A stretch of DNA of 64,000 nucleotides from Edolisoma coerulescens (taxonomy: Eukaryota > Chordata > Aves > Passeriformes > Campephagidae): positions 63,279 to 127,278 of the forward strand of contig VWZW01002455.1 of NCBI GenBank assembly GCA_013397115.1, read 5' to 3'. Made by a program: the position numbers and the translations under genes. The notes under the pieces are model-generated. The model did not search any database. It worked only from the letters and a program-made list of their open reading frames with translations, and was not told where the DNA came from. This document shows positions 37,501 through 52,500 of this stretch, one piece after another; position 1 is the stretch's first letter; every line of letters begins with the position of its first letter.

Positions 37501-40500
37501 ACACAGACTACATTTAGTATATACAGATGTCATATATGCCATACATCTAGAATACGAATGTGCCAAAATGAAAATAAATGACTGAAGTGAGTTGTGTATG
37601 CCAAATAGTCTTCAGACTTCCCACTGAATGATGTACTCAGATAGATGGTGATTTTTTTACATTTTCCTTTAAATTTTCTGCATGCTGCTGAACACTTATT
37701 CAGTCTCTTGTACAAACACAAGCATGTTTCCACGCAACATTTCCATTTCTTACCTATTTACTGGTTTCTCAGAATCCAGCAGCTTTAGAATGGATTTACC
37801 ATCCATATCAGATGGAATATCCAATCCAGCAATATCTAGAATTGTAGGTGCAAGATCAATATTCAACACAATGTGAGGATTCCTGAAAAAATCATAGGAG
37901 AACACAGTTTAAAGTCTATAAAATAATACCGAGCAACTCCAGCTTCCACAGAGTCCAAGGACCTGAAAAGTTTTATATTGTGACACCTGCAAATAAAGGA
38001 GGACACAATCTGATTCCTTTCCATGAAGGGAATTAACATATAGATAAGTTGCATAACCTCAAGGGGGCTAATACAAGTACTTAAAACTTTAGCACAGAGC
38101 ATTTTTGAGAAAGAAAAGTAGTTCATAATGCAAAGTTAGTTAATTTTTGCAAAAGATGGTTTAAAAAGCATTGGAAAAACTGTTTGGGTGTCTTACAGGA
38201 TTAAAATGACTGCCAAATATGCTGATGACTTTCTTAAAAAGTAGATTTGGCAGGTAGCACATGCTTAACCTGTTTCGAAATCTGGTATAGAAACGAGTAC
38301 CTCAGTTCCTATCACAGTAGGCATGTCCTGAAGAGAACATGAGAAATACATTGCTAGGCACTAGTAACAACTAAAAGTGACTGATAATTTACAGTGTGAG
38401 ACAGAAAAAGAAAAGGGATGAAGAAAAAAGCAGCATGGAGGGAAGAGTTATGAAGAAAAAAGAGAGAAAATAACAGCTTTAACTAAAATGATCTTTCAAA
38501 GGGCACGGCACACATTTGCATATTCTGCAAAAACTTACAAACAGCCATCCTCTGGTACTTTGTGGAGTATGGCATACGCTCCTCAGACACCACAGTTAAC
38601 AGTACATCTGAATTCAAACTGACTTCAAATTTGGTTAAAACACTGGCATCAACTCCCAAGTAGTCAGAGAGCTTCTATCCCCAAACCCACTGAACTGTCA
38701 CAGCTAAATATGAGTTCATATATCGGAGCATCTAGCTCCGATATATGAACTCACATCCATCCAGCCCAGAACTCAGTAGCTGAATGAATGCCCAAAACTT
38801 TTAATCATGTGACTTGGTTTTACTATAGATCTGCTTTTGCAGAAGTGTTTTCCGTTTATGTTCACAGAATCACAGAGTATCCTGAGTTGGAAAGGACCTA
38901 CAAGGATCTCTGAGTCCAACTCGTGGCCCTGCACAGGACAGCCACAAGAATCCCAACATGTGCCTGAAAGCATTGTCCAAAACGCTTCTTGAGCTCTGGC
39001 AGGTTCAGTGCCACAACTGCTTCTCCTGGCAGCCTGTTCCAGTGCCTGACCATCCTCTGCAAGAAGAGCGTTTTCCTAATATCCAACCTAAACCTCCCCC
39101 ATCAGAACTTCATGCTGTTCCCTTGCATCCTGTCGCTAGTCACCAGAGACAAGGTGTTGGTGCCTACCCCTTTGCTTCTCCTCACGAGGAAGTTGTGTAC
39201 TGCTATGGGGTCTCCCCTCAGTCTCCTCTTCTCCAGGCTGAAAAAGCCAAGTGACCTCAGCTGCACCTCACAAGGCTCCACACCCGTCACCATCTTCATA
39301 GCCTCCTTTGGAGGCTCTCTAAATAGCTTTATATCCTTCTAATATAGTAGTGGGCCAAACTGCCCCCAGAACTCAAGGGGAGGCTGCCGCAGTGCAGAGC
39401 AGAGCAGGACAATCCCCTCCCTTGCCTGGCCAGCAATGCTGGGCCTGATGCTCCCCAGGACATGGTTGGCCCTCCTGGCTTCCGGGCCACTGCTGACTCA
39501 TATTCGACCTTCTGTCGACCAGGATCCCCAGGTCCCTTTCCATAGCTGCTCTCCAGCCTCCCTCTCTCCTGAGCCTGCCTGTCTCTCCAGGGTTGCCCTG
39601 TCGCAGGTGCAGATTCCAAAACTTGCCCTTGTTAAACTTCAGAGAGTTGATGATTGCCCATCTCTCTAATTTGTCAATGTGCCTCTGCAGGGCCTCTCTG
39701 CCTTTGCGAGGGCTGAGAGCTCCTCCCAATTCAGTGTCATCAGCAAATTTACTTAGTATTCCTTCATGTCCTGCACCCCAGTTGTTTATTACATTGAACC
39801 TTAAACACTTATTTCAACCATGTCTATGATAGTGTTGAAGTTGAGTGTGCAATTACTCACAGTATTACATATATAAATACTGTTTATCAGCCGGGTGCTA
39901 TTGCTTTTCCTTACTTCTTTGAAAAACAAGGATTAAAAATCACTAAAGGCCATCAATTTCTTAAAAGTGGGGAAAAAAAAATAACATGAGCATACAGCTA
40001 CACAAACAGTGTTCTACAGCACCGAGTATAAAGAATCACCGTGTTATGATCAGCAGGCACAAAGGAAAGATGGGACCAGATGGGCTGCAATAAATGCCAG
40101 TGCAGAATTCCAGCTCAAAATACAGGACAGAAGAAAGCTGCTAAATTCACACTATTTAATGAGATACTATTTAAAAATTACTACATCTTAGAGCAAGCAA
40201 ATAGGCACTGACAAGAGCATAGATGATGAAATCAATTGATGTACCTGATTTGATTTTAATTACTAATTATGATGTAGCATATTTGGTAACAGAAATGAGA
40301 GGTTAAAAATGACTTGCTATAGTGATTGCTACTAAAATTTCCCCAGTATCAAAAGGGAGTCATGACAATTACTCTGCGGGAAAAACATAAGGTTCACACA
40401 AAACATGGATGACTGAAGTTCTACCATTTAAAGAAAATCAGGCTGAGAGGGAAGATCAATTTATCACCTGATGTATTCCCTCTCCAAGGTGTTTTATCCT

Positions 40501-43500
40501 GTTCTTCCTATTTGCTCTACTGTGACAAGCTCTGTTCTGTTAAGACTCTCTCAAGGCTGACTATTCCAATTCTAGCAGAAACATGTTTTCATCTTCGGAA
40601 GTCTTTGAAAAATAAAATTCAGTGGGAAGGTTTCAGAGCCTTTATGGACATCTGTGTGTAACGATCCTTGAACTACAGTAGACGCAATGTGGCTAGTCTC
40701 AAGCATTATATGTTGCAGAAGCACTAGCTCAGTCACTTGGGGCCATGTTAGCACTGACTCTCCAGGAAGGCCAAAAACTGCAGTCAAAGGGGAAGAGAGC
40801 AGGTTTTCAGAAGGCTATTCCAGCTCATTTGAAATTCTGGGCTGCTGCAGACAAAACTCTTTCAGTGCTGAGGTAATACGTTTAATCCCAACTGAGGTAC
40901 CCCTCCCTGCTCTTTAAAGAATATTGTTTTTTTCACATGCACAACTGCTGAAAATAAATTAGAAACACGTGCAACGTCTACAGAATTTAACATTTTTCTG
41001 CCTGCAGATACCGTGAGTCAGTGAATTTAACCAGCACATGGAATGAGATGTTTTTTGTAACTATTTGCTATCATATTACACATTAGATCCATTCCTCTGC
41101 ACTAAAGAAAAAATTGTATATGGAAGATTGTGTGTGTTAATTATGCTAAAACATGCACACTGATATGAATATTAGGCAGCAATTTATGGCACTCTGTCCA
41201 AACTCATTACTTAAGTGCAAATATTTGCTATCCAAAATAATTGCTTAGAATGTGTATTTACTTATTTTTTTAGCTATCAAAGCTACCATTTCAATTAACA
41301 GTCATACTCTGCATGCTTGTGTGCATCCAACAAACAGCCCTAACCACGTAGTCTCAAAGAATAAGCCAAAAAGAATATTTTGTGGATGATAATATATGAA
41401 CTGATTGTTATAAACTGAAACAAGTGACTCCAATGTTCAGCAATAATTACCTACTGTGGCATTATACAGTATATTTTTTAACTTTAAAATGACAGTTATG
41501 TGTAAAATTTGCTCTCCTCAAAAGATGTCCTAGATTGGACATCATTCAAAGTGATTTTGCAACTATATCCACAAGAGTGCAGTGGCTTTTGCTGCACACC
41601 CATGCAAACAAAAAGGCAATGGTCTCGAGTTTGTTATACCAGCCTGTGCTATCAGTTCTGCTTTCTGAGTAGGCACATTTTTCTGCCAAATATAAGCAGG
41701 ATGGGCAAAACGTTGTGCCTCCATTTGGCTGCCAGGTCAATACAACTGGACATGTGAACATGAAGTTTTCCAGTCAGCGACTGGAAACACACACAGTAAG
41801 CAAAGAACTTACAAGGACCCAGCCTCCACATTTGGTCCTCGGACATAGAAAGGAACTCTGATATCAAACTCATATGGCATAGACTTCCCTTTCACCAGCC
41901 CAAACTGCCCAATATGATAACCATGGTCTGCCGTGTATATTATATATGTATTTTCCAGTTCTCCTGTCTCAGCCAACATACTGTAAATCTGAAAAAGAGC
42001 AAAACAAAATATGAAATTTATTCCAGTGAGTAGCTCTACATGTGGAATACTGGATATCATTTTCTGCCTATGTGTAACATACAAATAACAACAGCTAAGG
42101 ATGGCACTGAGTTATCACAATGAACCACTCTGAATAATACACAAGCACATCTTAATTTTACTAACTGAATATTGTGGCTATTACAAGGCAAAACTCTGTT
42201 TTAAGGTAAAACACATTAGCATGCCATTTCAAAAATGTTTGGGTTCAGTATTTTGCATGACAGCTGTCAAGATAGTACTAAATACATACAATAACAGAGA
42301 TTAAAGTTTCAAGGTGTCATTTTGAAATTTTCTCTCTACTTTTATCTTTTTCTTGCAGCAAGGAATTTTAATAAAATGACAGCCTTTTGAATATCACACG
42401 TTTTCAGGCAGCACTTAACAACCTCACCTTCAGACAAATGAGTCCCCATTATGCAGAATATTTGCAAAATATCTTCCAGATAAATATCGCTCAGTCATAC
42501 TCTCACTATGGAGAATTACAGGGAGATTTAAATGTGGATGCTTCTACAGATTTACATAAGAAACTATGTGAAATGTACCAACTTCAGCATCAAGGATCAT
42601 TTTTAATGCGACATTTTCACTTGAGAAAGGTAAGAAGGTGTGGGATACCAACAAAGCAGTGCCTCATACAGCTGCTAAACACATCAGCACGGGAGGAAAA
42701 ACTCTGTTGTTGTGTTGGTTTGGTAGTTTATTTTTGGTTCTTTTTCAGGTTGTTTGTTGGTTTGGCTTTTTTTGTTGTTTTTTTTTTTTTTTTCCGGAGC
42801 GGTTTTGTTGGGTTTTTTGTTTGGTTGGTTTTTGGTTTGTTTTTTTTTTGGTTTGGTTTGTTTGTTTGTTTTGGGGGGGTTGATTTGGTTTTTGGTGGGG
42901 TTTTTTTGAGTGTGTGAGGTTTTTTATTGTTTTTTCTTTTTAATTTTGAAAGACTATTAACAGATATAATTCAGTAGAAAAAGATCAGGCTAACTTGGTC
43001 ATTAGAACTAAAAAAGAACCTAACTGATTTTGCCTGCAGTGAATCACCTGGAGTAAAACCTTTTTACTAAACAAATAGTGTAGTAAAATCACCAATTTCT
43101 CCTAATGCTGGTATCTGATCCATCTAAACAGCTTTATTAACATGAAGCAGAGATCATATTTACCTGAATCAGTAATTATATTAGTAACAAGCCTATGCAA
43201 TGCCATCCAGATAATCTCATTTTTGCCCTAGAGGACTCCTCTAAATCTAATTTAGACTCCTCTAATCCTCTAATTTATGTTCTACCTTTTTTGAATAAGA
43301 ACGCCAAGAGATAAGCAGTAATTGCAACACCTTTAAATCTGCAAAACCATTCTTTCTCAGTACAGCTTTTAGTGAATCCAGACACTTCTGTGGGAGACAC
43401 ATAGTTTGCATTAAGAGATCTCACTGTTAGATGATGCAGACAATTTTAAAAGTACCTATCTATGTATTTATTTACTTCCAATATTTAACCTCCTGGGCTG

Positions 43501-46500
43501 GGTTTACCTTGGGATCATTCCAGTTAGGACTCCTGTATCATCACTTTTTGCTGCTGTTGTTTTCTTCTCTCAGAAACTCAGTGTTACAAGATTAAAATAG
43601 ACACACATTTAGGTAGTTATTTCCAACAGGCTATAGGATGGCTTTTTCTTTATCAGAGGATACATTTTTAGGCTTTAGGATGTGTAGATTTTCAGGCAAT
43701 CCCTTTCTCTTCCCCTTTATCAGTAGTGGTTCTGTGGCAACAATCAGCTTGCTCACACCACCCAACTCAGGGTATCTGTCTTTAGGAGATGAGGAACCTT
43801 ACACATTGAATAAAGAGACAAAATGATCAGAGATGAGAGGATTACACGCTATTAAAAAACTGATGCAGTCCTCCTCCTCCTTCTTTCTCCCTTATCTTCA
43901 TATGCCAGACAATGTGGAGCTTAACTCCAGAAACAAGCACCTGTTTAGCCAAAAAACAAAACAAAACAAAAGCTACTATTAATCTTACCATCTCCATGGA
44001 GTCATCCACAGACATGAGCGTTTGAAGGCGCTTTCTCTGTAGCATGTTAGTGAACTCCATGTGTATGGGTTTCATGGGACCGGTATACCTCATTATCCAG
44101 TGCTTGTCTGGGTTTGGAGCATAGTTATAACTGGGAGTACTAAGGAACAGAGAGAAAACCACAGTATTTTAGCCAAGTAGAAAAAAGTCATAGTAATGAA
44201 TGTTAATTTCTCTTTGATCAACACTATAGGAAGCACTATCTGAGGCGCACAAGAAAATATTAAGATTACTTTCGAAATGTCTTCTACTTTCATGTTATGA
44301 AACATGGGAAAATGAAAACAACTCGGGGGGGGGAATAAAATCTATGAAAACATTAAATATACCTTGTCTTTACAGTGATTTCAGACTAACAAGTATACAT
44401 TTCAAGGCCAAGAGACTTAGCCTCAGAAGTCTTAACTCCACAAGTATGATAAGGATGAAGCATGTATTACAGAGATCCTACTCATGTAATTGCTTTGCTT
44501 TCACTCCACCCACATTAGCACCAAATACTACATCTTGTGCAAGCTGTTTAAAAATAACTATACAACTTGCTGTAAAGGTTCCACTATGTTCTCTAACAGC
44601 TTTTTGGAATTCAGCAGGACTGGCTACTAGAATAGTTTCACACTTATGCACCAGAGGAGCACAGGCACTCTGCGTACTGGTATCCAATTGCATGTGAGCA
44701 GCAGAAGGGGACACACAGCTGGATTTTAAAGACCTGAGAAGAAAAGTGGGATGAGGAAATAGGGCTGTATTTTGAAGACTCATTCCAGCCACCAACTCCT
44801 TCACTTGAAGTCCCTGCAAAATCCCAAGAATTGGGTTCAACTTCCCCCTGGAATCTCACTGTCCCCCCCAAGTCCTTATGGTCTTGGGACATCATTAAAG
44901 TGATGAGGAAAAATATTGTCCATAGTTTCACATGGTTGGGAGTCCCAGCAACCACTTTTCTATGCATAATTTTATTACTTTAGGTTAGCTGAACCTAAAT
45001 AAAAGATTTATTTCACCACCATGATGTCAACTCCCTGCATCACCAACTCATTAAAAGCTATATTATAGCTTACATTTGCAAGAAATACTATTCTTACATA
45101 CTATATTTATTCCTTATTACTTATGGTTGAAGACCACCTTGCACAATTTCTTCACATCATGGCTCAAACACATCATGCGCAGAGTCTAAAGCATCAAAAA
45201 TTACTTTTCCTAGGTGATTTGGTTAGGCTTCCTCTTTTCATTCAAAACAATAAACTTGGTCTATGCAAATCCTCAAACCAAGAGCGTGACACAGTAACAC
45301 AGGAAAAAATAGCAAACACTCATTTACTTTCCTCTTAGCAACACAGAATTTCCTGATAAATTCCTGCTTGGGAAATTTCTACTGTTGGTTTTGTGTAGGC
45401 AGCAAAGCAGCAAGGTAAATTATTAAGCTAAAAAAATATATATGTTGAAACTTCTCATCAAAATACTGTGTATCTAACGTATCTTTGAATATGACAGTCA
45501 TAAGAGATTTAATATAAATATTAAACTAATAATCCAACAGTGAAATGTTTTATGCTGAAAGCCTTTGTTAGATGCTATCTGAAAAATGTGTGTAGGTGGC
45601 AAGTGGATGCTTCTTCATACAGGGAGGAAAGTGCTGGTGCCTATTCTGTCTGTATTGTTAATAGTCTCTAGAATTTCAGAATGTTATTGTGGTTGAAATA
45701 ATGACATTGCTTCTTTGAAAATGCTGACAGTTATGGAAACTGTTGCTATGCGATGCCCAGAATGAATAAAAAATGCTTTGCAAACTCCTTTGCAGCTTAC
45801 TTCGTGATTTCCTGGCTTATTTGAAACCTCCCGCTATTTAATCCAACTAAAACCCAGAATTTTCTTTGATTATTACAAATGTAACTCTTTAATCCTTAAC
45901 AGATTTGTCTGTTTTATGGGAAAAATACAAAAAAGTAACATTCCTAGAAGCTAGCTGAAACAACTTCTTCGAATGCACCCAGAAGGGAAGCCCCAGATGG
46001 ATTGAATTTGACCTTGAAAAAGATGGATGGTAAAATGTACCCTCTACTGAAGTAACATTTCTGATCACCGTTCAACTGCCCAGCTGCCACATTCTCTACA
46101 CCTCACCATATAGGCAGCAATAAAGGAAAACTATGTGGCTGAGGGATTTGCTCTGTGAATAATTTTCAAACAAGACAAGACTGCAGATGCACACGGAGAG
46201 GAGCTCTACAGAATGAGATGGAGACAGTCTGCAGTATAGGGCAGAATGGTCATACCAGCCAGAATATGGCACAGAATCAAGGGAACAGCAGCATAAATTA
46301 GCCACAGAAATACATACCAGACTCCAAGGCACAGCAGCACCCTGACTAAAATCCACACCACTGGCTTTTAGCTATTACCAGCAACGCCACATGATGCAGT
46401 GTGTACATCAACCCACGTCAAGCGCTACCATCCCACTTTCACTTGGCTTTTCTTTTCCACAGAATCCACTCACAGACTTTGCCAGCGCTGCCACAAGGAA

Positions 46501-49500
46501 AGGTAGGGAGTCACACCACACTGTGTACTGCCTTCTGCTTTGGGGACTAGGCAAAGACTTTGTTCAGGGTATTGCTTACTGCTTTAGGGAAATTTGTAAG
46601 TGTTCCACCTGCATTCTGATCCTTCCTTACAATATCCACATGACAATGAAACAGTAAGAACTGCCTACAACCCTTTATCATTGACAGATTTATCTGTCAC
46701 TGAGATTCCCTGGAATTTGGGAACAAGGGGGAAAAATGCAAAGTAGAGAACTAATTTGCATCATTCCCTCACTGTATGTACATGTTCTGCATTTTTACAT
46801 TTACTGTTAAACCCAGGCCACTGAAAACTCCTGCAAATTATTTTTATTATTATTATTATTATTGTGCAGTGCTGCAAAAATTGTTTAGAAGACAACTGGC
46901 AGTTTCGTTGTGTGAGATGTACATAAAACCCTATCTTATGTTCATATCCAAAAGAAAAACACAGTTCCTTAATCTACCAGGATAATTTCTTTTTTTTACA
47001 AACAAAACTTCTTCTCACAAAGTGACACTTCCTATGTAACTGTTATCATTGTAAGAAAAGTCACCTAAAATTTAAAAAAAAAATTGGGTAATTACTTTAT
47101 AATTAGGAAGAAAAACCTAATTTTGTGAGCAATAAAATTTAAACTACTAGCAAAAGAAAAATAGATGTAGTCTGTATTTTGCATTGCTGGCCTTCCTTCA
47201 ATCCTTCTACTCTTTTTCATTCAGCTAGGAAGTAAATTGCTACAGAATGTTGCATGATAATCCTCTTCGAGATCCAAATGCCTTCCAAAGGAACCTAATA
47301 AAACTAAGGTCAATACTGGACATAAGCCATGAGAAGTTGCTCACTGGGCATTTCCGTAATTTTCATTTCAAAAAAAAAAAAGCCAAATAAACAAGAAATA
47401 CTTCATTGCTGTAGATCTGTGCCACAGATTCTCTTGGACACAGCAGAAAATAATGAAATATACAATTCTAAGTTATGCAATAACCAGACAATTGAACAAA
47501 AGAAGGTTTTTCTCTCAGACTCTATTTCATATACAACAAAAAAGCTCAAATGGATTTCACTGGACTTTGGGCTAGGCCTGAGGAGCTCTGGCCACCAACT
47601 GACAATTATTTCCACCAGTTCCCAGCTCCTCCATAAACCCAAAGTAAAACAGAATTCCCCTTAAAAAGGGAGGGGGAGGGGGCAGCACACAAGAAGGAAG
47701 TTACAGATGTTGAACATCAATGAAGGCATGACGCTAGTAATTAGAAAACTGTAGGAATGTTTTCAGTGGCATCAAGAGGTGATTTGGGAGAACCATTCAT
47801 TCTGCCTCCACGTGAGGAGACACCTGTAATGCAGCATTACGAGCTGTACATGCAAAATGTCTCTGTGCTATAAACAAGAAGCATCTCAACAAGGAGCTTA
47901 TTACATGTTACTTCAGGAACCAGGTGATACTGCTTTTGGGATCTGTTCAAGACATTGTAGTGGATCATGTACAGACATACCAGCTCATTCAGAAATAGCT
48001 TGTGTAAGTCGGTGCTGCAGGCCTGTATTTCCTTTCTTTCCATATACGAAACAGGAGTAATAAATATTGCATACTATGTGATTTCTGCTGAATTAATAAA
48101 ATAATATAGTTTATACATAAGGGAGATAGAGTTTCTTCCCCTGAAGAGATTATAGCCCAAGAACCAGATTTTGATCACCCTGCTCAGATTAAAAACTGCT
48201 TTACTTCCCAAATAGGCTGTAACAACGCCCAATGAATTCAATATGAATCTTCCCATTTATCTCAAAGAGCTACAATTCTGAGTTCTGGATGCAGCAGCCA
48301 TTCTCAAGACCCTTATACTAGTCTGAAGAGGTACCAAAAAAAAAAAAAAAAAAATCTCAAAACTCTTCTTATATATTTGCCACAAAGTTATGCCAAGAGT
48401 ACTAAAAAGAAAACATTGTTCACCCAGAGGTACCCAGAACTTCCATACTCCAGAACCTGAAAATCAATCAAAGGTTTTGTTTTTTCCTTACATGTGTTGT
48501 GAGGCATTAGGAAAGAGTTGTGAATACTGAGGGGCTGAATCTTCAGGGCCATGAGGAGCAGCATGGCTTATAACCATCAGTACGGGCCTGTGAGGATACA
48601 TCTTCTTTGATATTCTAAAGAAGGTAATACTGTCATTGGTAATCAGATCAGTCAGATAATCCTGCAAGTAGAAGCAAAAGTATAATGAGACACTTGAAAG
48701 GGAATTTCAGACTGGGGGGTAGTAGGAAGGAGAGGTCTGAGGTACCATAAGAAATAGGAAAAAAGAAGCTACTTCACTTAGAATGGTAGGAGGAGGAAGT
48801 AAGTTACAGATGTTAAAAACTCAAAAAACTAAAACCAAAAAACTTTTTCTTCACTGCCTAGAAATACAAAAACCAACAGCTTCTAGCTTTTTCTCAGAAA
48901 TGGATGGCACTAAAAAAGGTCAAATAGTACTCTTTCTTCCTAAACTGGGTAACTACATTATGAAAAACACAATACTAAATACAATGACCAGGTATGAATA
49001 AAAAAAAATTATCAGTGTCAGTATCTTCAAGGTGTATAGTCCAACCTTACATCATAAAAATACTTCGAAAAAACAAATGGCTTGATGTTCTTTTTTTTTT
49101 AACCTTCTTCTGAACCAGAAGTCACTAACACGAGAAGATGGTGGGCTAATTGAACCAAAGACTTCGCTCAGTATTACAGTGACAATCTGATAGAGATATA
49201 GCTCTATCACACATATTGTTGAGAATTTAGAAATCTTCCTGTAGAAGAGTTGGACTATATATTTTCTAAGAAGTACCACTCTCATTCTTATGATATCTGC
49301 AAGAGCTATAGGGATTGACGACAGGATTTTTAATGACAAGCCATGCTCTCCCATAGGTGCTTCACAGGAAACACTGCAAGTATAAATACCCCCCAAACAT
49401 GAGCAGGATATGAAACCACACCTCAAAAAAACCCAAAATAACTGTCATGTCACAGCAGAATGTAAAATCAGACATAACATCTGCCTCTGGTCAAGCCAAC

Positions 49501-52500
49501 AAGTACAAGGTGAGGTACAGACTGGATTGCATCTCCTTTTGAATACAGCTTTCTGTCCATGGTTAAGACACTTGCTCCTCTTCACCTCTGTCAGTGTCCT
49601 TGGTCTGACAAGTCAGCTTGTCATTAAAAGGAAGCCTTTTCCATGGACTATATTTACTTCCCCCAAGTTATTTCTTGTCTATCCCAGAACAAGGCTGGCA
49701 GAGTCTCCATTTGTAATTTTACACACTGGTCCCAACACAAGGCATGACTGTTACAAAACTGCCATGATTACGACTGTTACCGGGATGGTATTTTCACTTA
49801 AATAGGCATTAAATGAAGGACTTCCACTCATAAAAGTAGGAAGGGGAAGGGAAAACGTACCAAAGCAAAACAGACTTCTGAACATGCTTTCAATGCCTGA
49901 GACGATATTCATAGTTAAGAGAGAATACTGAAGGGCTCTCAAAAATGCACTGCTGTTTGTCGTCACAGTGCTGCTTCTTTAAGCTGGTCAATCATTTTAA
50001 GCCTGTAACTCGTCTTTGATTTAGCCATTAGAAGAGTGTAGTTTTCCAATTTCATTTTAAAGATACAGGTTTCCACAGGGTCAAAGTGAAAATCACTACA
50101 AACCCAGCATTTACCAGGCCAAAAGACTAAACAAACATTTCACTGGACTTATTTCTTAAGGAGTTTTTTTAAATGTCTATACTGTAGAGGTTGTAGTTAC
50201 ACAAAATTAAAATTAATCTAAAAAATGTCGACAGAAACTGAAAAAGAAAAATCAAAGTAGAATATATCTTGTAAGAAAATCTGAAAGAATTAAATTTTCA
50301 GAGGAGCTTAGCAGTTAGTTTAGAGGACAAAATAATCAGTGATTTTTTTTTTTCTAATTTTCCACTGGCACATAATTAACATTAGCTATGTTAAATAGAT
50401 AGGACTAAAAAATAAGCTGATTATACTGTTCATTGCTGGAAAAATCACGTTTCCAGCAACAAAAATGGCAGACAAGAAAGAGAAACAGTCTTCCAATTCA
50501 GCTTCTGCTTGCTCATTTGAACTCCGGTGTTAACATCAACCAATGCTGTTGTTCTGCACGCTATCATCTGTTTATTACTGGAGCTGCTCATTATGCAAGA
50601 ATATGAAGACTATAAAAAGTCTGTATTTTGATCAGCCTTATTTTTTGATTTATTTATTACCAAACTCAGTAAGAAAAACTAAAACAAGTGAAAACCTAAA
50701 CATTTTCAAGTCTGGCATACACAAAACAGAGCTGAAGATACCGGAACATAAAGCTCCCTGTCGGCTCCTTGGCACAATGGAGATGGAGAACAGCGTCTAT
50801 GAAATCACTTGACTGACACTGTTCCACAGAAGGTATATTTCCATCATAACATCTTAGTACATGGCTGTAAAGATTAGCTCTGTCAGTTTTCATAGATCAG
50901 AAGGAAAATAGAAGACAAATAATCCTGTACACTAGTTTGCACCTTCCCCTTAGCAGCTGATGATGGAAAAGGTAACCCAAGAAGACTGTGAAGTTTTATC
51001 TCTCAGCCCAAAGTACATTCAATTATAAAAGGCAAATAGGGCAAAGGAAAGTGGTAATCACAGACATCAACCTTTTAAAGGAAAAACTGGCTGTGAACAC
51101 TATGCTAATGAAACACAAATAGGAAGGCAGGATTTGCCATCAATAAGAGAAAGCAAACAAAACACCTGTTAAACAAATATACATTACAAATCACTTCGGA
51201 GTGAGTCAACTTCCTTAGTTACACACTGAAACTAGAGCAGTTTATGGATAGTTACCATCATACTTCAGAGTCACTTCTGCCCACTTCAGGACTTCACTAA
51301 ACTTCCTTTCCTTTGGAAAGGAACACTTTTAGCTGAAATAAACATATTCCTGACTGCAAGCAGGTATTGAGCTGTAACATGTTAGATGAGGAAAAAAAAA
51401 TACTGCATTTGACAATGACTATCAAGCATTTTTCTTAGTTTGGTCAGGATATAACGTCCTTGAAAGGATATTAAGAAACATATGCATCTGTATGCACAGA
51501 AATACAAACATAATAGTTAAATTCTCCACTTGTTCAGAATTATCATAAATTGTACCAAGATTCTGTGAATACTCCATAATACTGTTGCTGTGAAACAAGT
51601 TCCTTAAACTAAAAAGATGGGTCTAGCTGGAGGGAAACGGATTCTTATCTCATTAATGCTTATGTAACTCTGCTGACACAATAATTACGTACAAAGCACA
51701 GAAATAGTTAACATGCAGCATTTAAGTCTACTTTCACATCTTCAGCTTGTATTATCTAATACAGTCTCAGAACATTTTATTTGTTTCCACTGCTGGTAAC
51801 AATGTTTTCAGTAACACGACCCTCCCACATGGAAGGTAGCAACGTCCAAACGCTACTGTTACCGGTTGCAGATAATGTTACACGTACCAGCTTTCAAGTA
51901 TAAAAAGAGACTGAAACCATAAAGTGCAGCTTTCTTATGGTCATGTCCAAATGTAAATAGAAATAAATCAACAGGACCTACCCTGGAGTAGTCATATCCA
52001 TGCTTCTCCTTCACTCCATTTCTGCAGAGCGTGTAGTTGTAAAATCGAGAATTTTTAAGTAATCCAACCCATTCTTTCCAACCAGGAGGCACATAGGAGC
52101 CATTGTATTCATTAAGGTACTTTCCAAAGAAAGCTAGGGGTATAGAAAACAGAAGTGTAGTAAGAAGGCATAACAGAAACACCAAAGTTAAAGAGATTAT
52201 TTCCTTTCTGTTTTCTCTTAAAATAACTTTGTCCTCTCTGTTACAATAGATTTAAGACAAGAGATAAGTTCTGAGTTTTAAGCTTGCCTCTGTTTTTTTA
52301 TTTATATCTCTATAGCACAGATATTTTGATTTACAACCTATGTATAGGAGAAACTGGACCACGATTACCATTATACTTTCTTTTTCAGTGCCTGATATAT
52401 TTGGAATCAGACTACACATTCCTCCTCCTAGTCTCTTCTCTTCATATCCTTCATGCTGCTGAGCTGCATCCATCCACCTATTAGTGCCCCATGAAATTGC

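Larger units (their letters stand above)
37883..41812 (-). other. SULF2: SULF2 intron with CR1 and perfect hairpin
   Basis: A 3.9 kb intron. It contains a purine-rich stretch about 38400-38470, the 19-bp-arm inverted repeat at 38711-38753 and a 0.9 kb CR1 from 38862. The remainder, 39791-41812, is plain. Confidence 0.88.
41989..43988 (-). other. SULF2: SULF2 intron with T/G-rich tract
   Basis: A 2.0 kb intron with a T/G-rich simple tract (42706-42930), an imperfect 22-bp tandem duplication (43234-43276) and a short AAAAC run near 43952. Confidence 0.88.
44140..48491 (-). other. SULF2: SULF2 intron
   Basis: A 4.35 kb intron with a (TTA)n microsatellite (46841-46863) and a 19-base A run (48336-48354). 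No mobile element recognised. Confidence 0.88.

Noticed and set aside
42387..42917. 176-codon ORF rich in Phe/Trp/Gly
   Set aside because: Its second half is the T/G simple tract and the first half is intron. Composition artefact.
49194..49215. TGATAGAG...CTCTATCA 8-bp inverted repeat
   Set aside because: Short arms in AT-rich sequence; expected by chance at this window size.
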